From: LMUY01 sp964244585
Lineage (GTDB): Bacteria; Pseudomonadota; Alphaproteobacteria; Acetobacterales; Acetobacteraceae
Direction of reading: 5' to 3'
Assembly: GCA_964244585.1 (NCBI GenBank)
Contig: CAXTJM010000004.1
Span: 124,001 to 188,000 of the forward strand
Length of the DNA stretch: 64,000 nucleotides
Shown: positions 59,083-64,000 of the stretch, piece after piece
Layout: every line of letters begins with the position of its first letter
How positions within the stretch are numbered: the first letter of the stretch is position 1
The notes under the pieces: model-generated
Databases searched by the model: none
Told to the model about the DNA's origin: nothing
What the model saw: the letters and a program-made list of their open reading frames with translations, nothing else
Program-made: the position numbers and the translations under genes

Positions 59083-60402
59083 TCACGACCGCAGGTTTTC
59101 CCGCAACGTGCAGCCGGTGTACTCGGTGCGGAACACACCCCGTTTCTGCAGCACCGGCACGACCGAGCGGCAGAACTGCTCGAACATGCCGGGAGAGGTG
59201 GTGGGGGTGAGGACGAAGCCGTCGCAGGCGGACTCGGCGAACAGATCCGTCATCTGGTCGGCGATCATCTCCGGCGTGCCGACGAGTTGCGGGCATAGTT
59301 CGCTGGTGGCGAACCGCCGTGCCGCTTCGGCCAGCGTCAGACCCTCCGCCTTCGTACCCTGCAGGATGACGTCGAACGACCCGCGGGAGCCTTCCTCGAC
59401 GGCGATGTCCATCAGCGGCCGGTCCGGATCGAACCGTGCCAGGTCGATGCCGATATGGCCCGAGATCAGCGCCAGCCCCAGTTGCGTGTCGACGAGGCTG
59501 TTCACGTACTCCGCCCGCTCGCGCGCGATGGACTCCGTCTCGCCGATCACCACGTCGATGGAGGGCAGCACCACGCAGTCTTCCGGCGCCCGGCTTCGCG
59601 CCGCCATGCGGGTTTTGAAATCGCCGTAGAACGCCTGCATGTCGGACTTCCGGTGCTGCAAGGTGAAGATCACCTCGCCCCAGCGGGCGCCGAACTCCCG
59701 CCCGCGGTCCGAGCTGCCGGCCTGCATGATGACGGGCCGGCCCTGCGGGCTGCGCGGCGTGGTGAGCGGGCCGCGGCTGCGGATCCATTTGCCGGCATAG
59801 TCGGCGTAATGGATCTTCGCCGGGTCGGCGAACGCGCCGGATGCCTGGTCCGCCAGCAACGCGCCGGGCTCCCAGCTCTCCCACAGGGCGCAGCATGCCT
59901 CCAGCACCTCGTCTGCCCGGTCATACCGCTCCGCCCGCCCCGGCATCTGGTCCAGACCGAAATTGCGCGCCTCCAGCGTGCTGGTGGAGGCGACCACGTT
60001 CCAGGCCACGCGGCCGGCGCTCAGATGGTCCAAGCTGCCCAGCATGCGGGCGATCTGGTAGGGATGGTTGAAGGTGGACGAGTAGGTCAGCCCGAGGCCG
60101 ATATGCTCGGTCACCCGCGCCATCATCGGCAGCACGACTGCCGGGTCCAGCAGGCAAGCCTGGCCGCCCCGCCCGACGACGGTGTCGAACGTGCCGTCAT
60201 AGAGGTCGTACAGGCCGAGAATGTCGGCAAAGAACAACCCGTCGAACCGGCCGGCCTCCAGCACGCGGGCGATGTGTTCGTAGCGCTCCGGGCGGAGCAG
60301 ATCGTGCACGTCCGACTCCGGGTGACGCCAGGCGCCGTGATGGTGGCAGGTCGGACCCGTCATCAGGAACGCGATGAGGTGCATGTGCCGTCCGTTCCGC
60401 AT
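59083..60402 (-). CDS. LLM-class flavin-dependent monooxygenase (NtaA/SnaA/DszA family), second copy
   Basis: A 439-residue enzyme from ATG 60402 (with AAAGGG upstream); ATG 60384 is an alternative. Family parts: LIAFLMTGPTCHHHGAWRHP, HIARVLEAGRFDGLFFADILGLYD, MMARVTEHIGLGLTYSSTFNHPYQIARMLGSLDHLSAGRVAWNVVASTS and RGPLTTPRSPQGRPVIMQAGSSDRGREFGARWG. It is only moderately similar to the copy at 53861, so the two probably act on different intermediates or substrates. It flanks the ABC importer on the far side, converging with the last permease. No flavin reductase gene is nearby. Confidence 0.88.
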   Translation of the reverse strand: MRNGRHMHLIAFLMTGPTCHHHGAWRHPESDVHDLLRPERYEHIARVLEAGRFDGLFFADILGLYDLYDGTFDTVVGRGGQACLLDPAVVLPMMARVTEHIGLGLTYSSTFNHPYQIARMLGSLDHLSAGRVAWNVVASTSTLEARNFGLDQMPGRAERYDRADEVLEACCALWESWEPGALLADQASGAFADPAKIHYADYAGKWIRSRGPLTTPRSPQGRPVIMQAGSSDRGREFGARWGEVIFTLQHRKSDMQAFYGDFKTRMAARSRAPEDCVVLPSIDVVIGETESIARERAEYVNSLVDTQLGLALISGHIGIDLARFDPDRPLMDIAVEEGSRGSFDVILQGTKAEGLTLAEAARRFATSELCPQLVGTPEMIADQMTDLFAESACDGFVLTPTTSPGMFEQFCRSVVPVLQKRGVFRTEYTGCTLRENLRS

Positions 60403-60563
60403 GCAATCCCTTTCCGGTGAGGCAAGCTGGAGAAGCCGCCAGGGTAGGTTCGCGGGTCGGCGTCTGCCAACAGACGCTCGCGACAAATTTCGTGGTGCCC
60501 TATCCCGGCGATCGGATGCAAGGCTGGATGGCAGCGCCCTTGGCCGGGAGATCGCCGACGGGC

Positions 60564-61784
60564 TTACCCCTGCCGGCGCGACTCCCCGAAAATGGTGGCG
60601 GGAAGCCGGATGTTGGCCGCCAGGGGTATCGCCATCGCGCACATCCCCGCCATAACCCAGAAGGCGCCGGCGCCGAGTTCACCGTATAACGGCCCCGATG
60701 CAAGCGTCACCAGGGAGGCCGTCGCGCCCATGGCGATGGTGGCATAGAATGCCTGCGCCGTGGCCGCCAGCCGCACCGGAACCACGCGACCGATCATGTC
60801 CATGGCGGTCAGATGGAGCAGGGCGAACGTCAGTCCGTGCAAAGGCTCGACGACGGCCATGGCCGGGAACGATGCGGTGCGGGCCGCGACGCCCCAGCGG
60901 ACCACGCCGGCCGCGGCAGCCAGCATGGCGGCCCGTCCCGGTCCGAGCCGTTCCAGCAGCCACGGGCCGATGCCAACGAACACGAGCACCTCGGCCGCGA
61001 CCGACATCGACCAGAGGATGCTGACCTCCCCGGTCGAAAGCCCGGCGCTTCGCCAGCGTATGACCTCGAAGCCGTCATGCAGGGCGTGGCTGCCACCGAC
61101 CAGCGCGACCACCCCCATCAACCGAAGGAACATCGGGATGCGCAGAAGCTCCCATGACCCGGTCGCGTGCGAAGCAGGCGGGGCGGCCAGCGAGCCGGCG
61201 AGCCGGTTGGGAAGGAACCATGCCGTGCAGGCGGCTACCCCCAGCAGCGCGGCGTTCGCCCACACGATGGCGCCCAGCCCGAAATCGCCGACGAGCCGGC
61301 CGGCCGCCAACGTGCCGACGATGAAGGCCGCCGAACCGGCGCCGCGAACCCAGCCATAGCGGAACCGTGGCGCCGCCTGCGCGGAGCCGAGGGCCAGGGC
61401 GTCGGCGACCGGCGTGAGCGGGGACAGCACGCAGGCATGCGCCATGCTGACCAGCGCGAGCAGCAGCAGCCCCCTCGCGGGGCCGTATCCCAGCGCCACG
61501 AGCGCGGAGGCCGCCGTGAAGCCTGCCAGCACCAATGGCGCGCGTCCGCTACGGTCCGCCAACCTGCCGCCGAACGGCCCGGCAAACAGGCGGATTGCCG
61601 AACCCGCCGCCAGCACGATGCCAAGCTGGTTCGGTCCCAAGCCGTCCTGCTGCAGCAATCCGGGAAGGAAGGGCGAGGCCGCGCCGAGCGCCGAGAACAA
61701 CGCGGCGTAGAAGACCAGGAAGCGCGGCAGGGCGGGAAGGGAGCGCACCGAGCGCCAACGACGGCACCGCCGCTCCGTTGCCAC
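60564..61784 (-). CDS. MFS transporter (MFS_1-like, sugar/phenylpropionate type)
   Basis: A ~406-residue, 12-TM major facilitator (GTG 61784 or GTG 61748 as start; the frame is open beyond, overlapping the opposite gene). TM1 reads RFLVFYAALFSALGAASPFLPGLLQQDGLGPNQLGIVLAAGSAIRLFAGPFGGRLADRSGRAPLVLAG, containing motif A and the layout of the HcaT/PPP-type MFS family. No substrate can be named. It might export or import a compound of the adjacent monooxygenase island, being 161 bases upstream of, and co-directional with, the second monooxygenase. Confidence 0.8.
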   Translation of the reverse strand: MATERRCRRWRSVRSLPALPRFLVFYAALFSALGAASPFLPGLLQQDGLGPNQLGIVLAAGSAIRLFAGPFGGRLADRSGRAPLVLAGFTAASALVALGYGPARGLLLLALVSMAHACVLSPLTPVADALALGSAQAAPRFRYGWVRGAGSAAFIVGTLAAGRLVGDFGLGAIVWANAALLGVAACTAWFLPNRLAGSLAAPPASHATGSWELLRIPMFLRLMGVVALVGGSHALHDGFEVIRWRSAGLSTGEVSILWSMSVAAEVLVFVGIGPWLLERLGPGRAAMLAAAAGVVRWGVAARTASFPAMAVVEPLHGLTFALLHLTAMDMIGRVVPVRLAATAQAFYATIAMGATASLVTLASGPLYGELGAGAFWVMAGMCAMAIPLAANIRLPATIFGESRRQG

Positions 61785-61849
61785 GGCATCGTGCCCGATG
61801 GCGTCGCGGGTCGGTGAAACCGCATCGCGCCTGCCGCCTTTCGCCCACC

Positions 61850-63046
61850 ATGCCGAAACGCCCAACCGCCGCGGTCGCATTCGTGCTGGTGACACTGGGC
61901 CTAGACGCCGTCGGCGTCGGCATCATCGCACCCATCGTGCCCGGCCTGGTGCAGCAACTGGCCCACCTTCCGCCGGAACAGGCCGCCCCCTGGGTGGGTG
62001 CGCTGATCGCCGCCTATGCCGCGGTGCAATTCTTTGCCGCCCCGCTGCTCGGCGAGCTGAGCGACCGCTTCGGCAGGCGTCCCGTCATCCTCGCCTCGGT
62101 CTTCGGGCTCGGCTGCGACTACGTGCTGCTGTCGCTGGCGCCGAACCTGTGGTGGCTGTTTGCCGGCCGCCTGGTCGCAGGCGCCACGTCGGCCAACGTC
62201 GCCGCGGCAACGGCCTACATCGCCGACATCTCGTCCGACGCTGAACGGCCGCGCCTGTACGGGCTGGTTGGCGCCACGTTCGGCATGGGCTTCGTCGTCG
62301 GGCCGGCCATGGGAGGGTTCCTGGGGCATTGGAGCCTCAGGCTGCCATTCGCCGCCGCCGCGTCCCTCTCGTTCCTCAACGTCTGCTTCGGCCTGTTCGT
62401 CCTGCCGGAGAGCCTGAAGGCGGAGAACCGCCGTGAGCTGAGCTGGGCCCGGGCCAACCCGTTCGCGATGTTGGCCGCCCTCGCGCGGGACCGGGCGCTG
62501 GCGCGCCTCGCGGTGGCGTGGTCGTGCACCTGGGTCGGATTGGGCGCGGTGCAAAGCAGCCTGGTGCTGTTCACGGGTTACCGGTTCGGCTGGGGATCCG
62601 CGCTCAACGGGCTTGTGCTGGCCGGCGTCGGACTGTCGCAGGCCGTCGTCGAGGGATTCCTGCTGCGCCATGTCACGGGACGGTTCGGCGCCCGGCAGAC
62701 GGCGGTCATCGGCTACATCGCAGGCGCCACCGGCTACGCCGTCCTGGCGGTCGCCGTGGCTGCGTGGACCATCTGGCCCGCGGTGGTACTGCTCGCGCTG
62801 GGCGGACTTGCCACGCCATCGGTCCGGGCGATGGTGTCCGAACGCGGCGGCGCCGACACGCGCGGCGAGATGCAGGGACTGCTCACCTCGGTCGAGGGGT
62901 TGACCGCGGTCCTTGCGCCGCTGCTGGCATCGGCCCTGTTCTATGGATTTACGGCCAAGATCCTGCCGCTGCACTTTCCTGGCGCGCCCTTCGTCCTGGC
63001 GGCGGGCTGTGCGGCCGTGGCCTGCTGGCTCATGCGCAAACTGTAG
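61850..63046 (+). CDS. MFS transporter, TetA-like
   Basis: A 398-residue, 12-TM drug:proton antiporter-like protein, ATG 61850. The N-terminal FVLVTLGLDAVGVGIIAPIVPGLV and motif A (GELSDRFGRRPVILAS) match the TetA(A/B/C) branch, as does AYIADISSDAERPRLYGLVGATFGMGFVVGPAMGGFLG (motif C region). Chromosomal homologues of this type often do not give tetracycline resistance, so substrate is open. Divergent from the preceding MFS gene with 65 bases or less between starts. The stop is only six bases from the 3' end of the tRNA. Confidence 0.85.
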   Translation: MPKRPTAAVAFVLVTLGLDAVGVGIIAPIVPGLVQQLAHLPPEQAAPWVGALIAAYAAVQFFAAPLLGELSDRFGRRPVILASVFGLGCDYVLLSLAPNLWWLFAGRLVAGATSANVAAATAYIADISSDAERPRLYGLVGATFGMGFVVGPAMGGFLGHWSLRLPFAAAASLSFLNVCFGLFVLPESLKAENRRELSWARANPFAMLAALARDRALARLAVAWSCTWVGLGAVQSSLVLFTGYRFGWGSALNGLVLAGVGLSQAVVEGFLLRHVTGRFGARQTAVIGYIAGATGYAVLAVAVAAWTIWPAVVLLALGGLATPSVRAMVSERGGADTRGEMQGLLTSVEGLTAVLAPLLASALFYGFTAKILPLHFPGAPFVLAAGCAAVACWLMRKL

Positions 63047-63052
63047 CCCGGA

Positions 63053-63129
63053 TGGTCGGAGCGGCGGGATTCGAACCCACGACCCTCAGTCCCCCAGACT
63101 GATGCGCTACCAGACTGCGCTACGCTCCG
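63053..63129 (-). tRNA. tRNA-Pro (anticodon GGG)
   Basis: A 77-base gene with the CCA end encoded. The acceptor stem pairs CGGAGCG with CGCTCCG, the T-loop GTTCGAATC is standard, and the anticodon stem TCAGT/ACTGA carries the loop CTGGGGG with GGG at 63095-63093. It follows the merR gene on the same strand, and the order ihfA-merR-tRNA-Pro is a common alphaproteobacterial arrangement. tRNA 3' ends are frequent integration sites, but no partial copy of its end was seen in the window. Confidence 0.97.
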
Positions 63130-63171
63130 ACGGGTCGGGTGTAGCAGCCGCACCATCGGGCCGCAACGGCG

Positions 63172-63705
63172 TCACCCCGGCAGCAAGGCGCGCAAGCCCT
63201 CCAGCTCTTCCAGCACATGGGTCAGCAAGGCGCGCAGCCGGTCGACCTCGCCGCTGTCAACCGTGCTCGCTGCGGCAAGGCCCGGCGCCTCCGCAGGTGC
63301 GCCGGGCAGCGGCAGCAAGGTGGGCTGTTCGGCCTGCGTCGCCCGCTCCGCCGCCGCGGCAGCGCGCTCCGCCTCCGTGGCTGGCGGAATATCGTCGGAC
63401 AGCTTGCCGCCACCCTCGCGCAGCAGGCGCTGCACGCCCTTGATGGTGTAGCCCTGGATGTAGAGCAGATCCGAAATGCGCCGCAGCAGCGCGATATCGT
63501 CCGGACGATAGTACCGCCGGCCGCCGCCGCGCTTCAGCGGCTTGACCTGGGGGAACTTCGTCTCCCAGAACCGCAGGACGTGCTGCGGGATGTGGAGTTC
63601 GTCGGCGACCTCGCTGATCGTGCGGAAGGCGTTCGGCGCCTTCTTTGGCTTGGCCCGCGCATCCGCAGCATCGTCAGAGGCCGGAAGCACGGGCTCCGGC
63701 ATCAT
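63172..63705 (-). CDS. MerR family transcriptional regulator
   Basis: A 177-residue regulator. The MerR HTH is FRTISEVADELHIPQHVLRFWETKFPQVKPLKRGGGRRYYRPDDIALLRRISDLLYIQGYTIKGVQRLL (residues ~27-95, read in parts); a Pro/Ala-rich linker and a C-terminal coiled coil (EVDRLRALLTHVLEELEGL) follow. No metal-binding cysteines are present, so it is not a metal sensor. The start overlaps the ihfA stop by four bases, so it is co-expressed with IHF alpha, the usual alphaproteobacterial pairing. Its targets are unknown. Confidence 0.88.
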   Translation of the reverse strand: MMPEPVLPASDDAADARAKPKKAPNAFRTISEVADELHIPQHVLRFWETKFPQVKPLKRGGGRRYYRPDDIALLRRISDLLYIQGYTIKGVQRLLREGGGKLSDDIPPATEAERAAAAAERATQAEQPTLLPLPGAPAEAPGLAAASTVDSGEVDRLRALLTHVLEELEGLRALLPG

Positions 63706-64000
63706 TCCTCATCACCGGCGAACTCGTCGCCGGGCGGCACCGCAGTGCCGTTCACGTGCGCCTTCAGCACCTGGCTGGGGCGGAACACCAGCACGCGGCG
63801 CGGCAGGATCGGCACCTCGATCCCGGTCTTCGGGTTGCGGCCGATCCGGCGGCCCTTCTGGCGCACAGAAAAGGTCCCGAACCCACTAATTTTAACAGAT
63901 TCCCCACTCTCAAGTGACTTCGCCAGCCGGTCCAGTACAGTTTCAAGCAGCTCTGCCGACTCGTTACGCGAGAGGCCCACTTGGGTGTAGATGCGTTCGG
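63702..64000 (-). CDS. ihfA: integration host factor alpha subunit, 5' end outside window
   Basis: The last ~98 codons of IHF alpha, the DNA-bending partner of IHF beta. The frame stays open to the right edge: before the internal GTG (63980) it reads ERIYTQ and then VGLSRNESAEL, so the true start lies beyond position 64000. The signature GRNPKTGIEVPILPRRVLVFRPSQVLK contains the DNA-minor-groove arm and the Pro (NPKTG) that intercalates. The protein normally has ~100 residues plus this acidic C-terminal tail (PPGDEFAGDEE). Expected upstream neighbours, fabH and plsX, would lie outside. Confidence 0.95.
   Translation of the reverse strand, partial: ERIYTQVGLSRNESAELLETVLDRLAKSLESGESVKISGFGTFSVRQKGRRIGRNPKTGIEVPILPRRVLVFRPSQVLKAHVNGTAVPPGDEFAGDEE

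Noticed and set aside
63053..63129. tRNA-Pro as attachment site for the prophage
   Set aside because: It is 37 kb from the prophage and no copy of its 3' end was found near 26322-26517.
1..64000. CRISPR arrays, insertion sequences, rRNA operons
   Set aside because: No regularly spaced direct repeats, transposase motifs with terminal repeats, or rRNA sequence were seen.

Overview
The window is high-GC DNA with dense, mostly GC-ending codons. Its gene content points to an alphaproteobacterium, most likely Acetobacteraceae (Rhodospirillales). The indicators are an lptF-lptG-lptD-surA-rsmA run, an ihfA-merR-tRNA-Pro block, a DUF1244 protein, a periplasmic PaoABC-type molybdenum aldehyde oxidoreductase and a class III (glutathione-dependent) formaldehyde dehydrogenase. 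Genus and species cannot be fixed from sequence reading alone.

Positions 1-26321 are a contractile-tailed (myovirus-like) prophage or a domesticated derivative, with all supported genes from 496 onward on the + strand. The order is: two small early or packaging-region proteins (496, 1198); a translationally coupled cassette of three proteins with Sec-type signal peptides followed by a large tail protein with sialate-O-acetylesterase (SGNH) motifs (1589-5803); large terminase, portal, scaffold and major capsid protein (5843-10531); five small head-completion or neck genes (10531-12822); a terminator hairpin; tail sheath and tube; a tail assembly chaperone with a textbook programmed -1 frameshift site (14948-15426); a tail-completion candidate; a short tape measure; LysM-type, hub, spike and J/I baseplate proteins; a glycine-rich tail fibre; and a lysis module with a GH24 endolysin (24977-26321). 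No integrase, repressor, replication gene or att repeat is visible, so either the early half lies left of the window or the element is decayed or domesticated.

From 26518 onward the DNA is chromosomal. An MFS drug-efflux protein precedes lptFGD-surA-rsmA (LPS export, outer-membrane biogenesis, 16S rRNA dimethylation), in which the usual pdxA is missing. A paoABC operon with a coupled PEBP-family gene follows. Next come an opposing GT-C-like membrane protein and adhC, then DUF1244, palindromic intergenic repeats, and a glycerate kinase-pyruvate kinase operon that would feed glycerate into pyruvate via 2-phosphoglycerate and PEP.

Positions 46046-51083 form a lipid block: a TetR regulator convergent with a three-domain LplT/PlsC/acyl-ligase fusion (Aas-like), and an LpxL-like acyltransferase. 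The Aas promoter carries two near-identical 13-bp palindromes lying on its -35 and -10 boxes.

Positions 53484-60402 form a catabolic-looking island. Two NtaA/SnaA-type flavin monooxygenases flank a complete polyamine/opine-type ABC importer (ATPase, binding protein, two permeases); the substrate is unknown. The window closes with two divergent MFS transporters, tRNA-Pro(GGG), a MerR regulator and ihfA running off the right edge.
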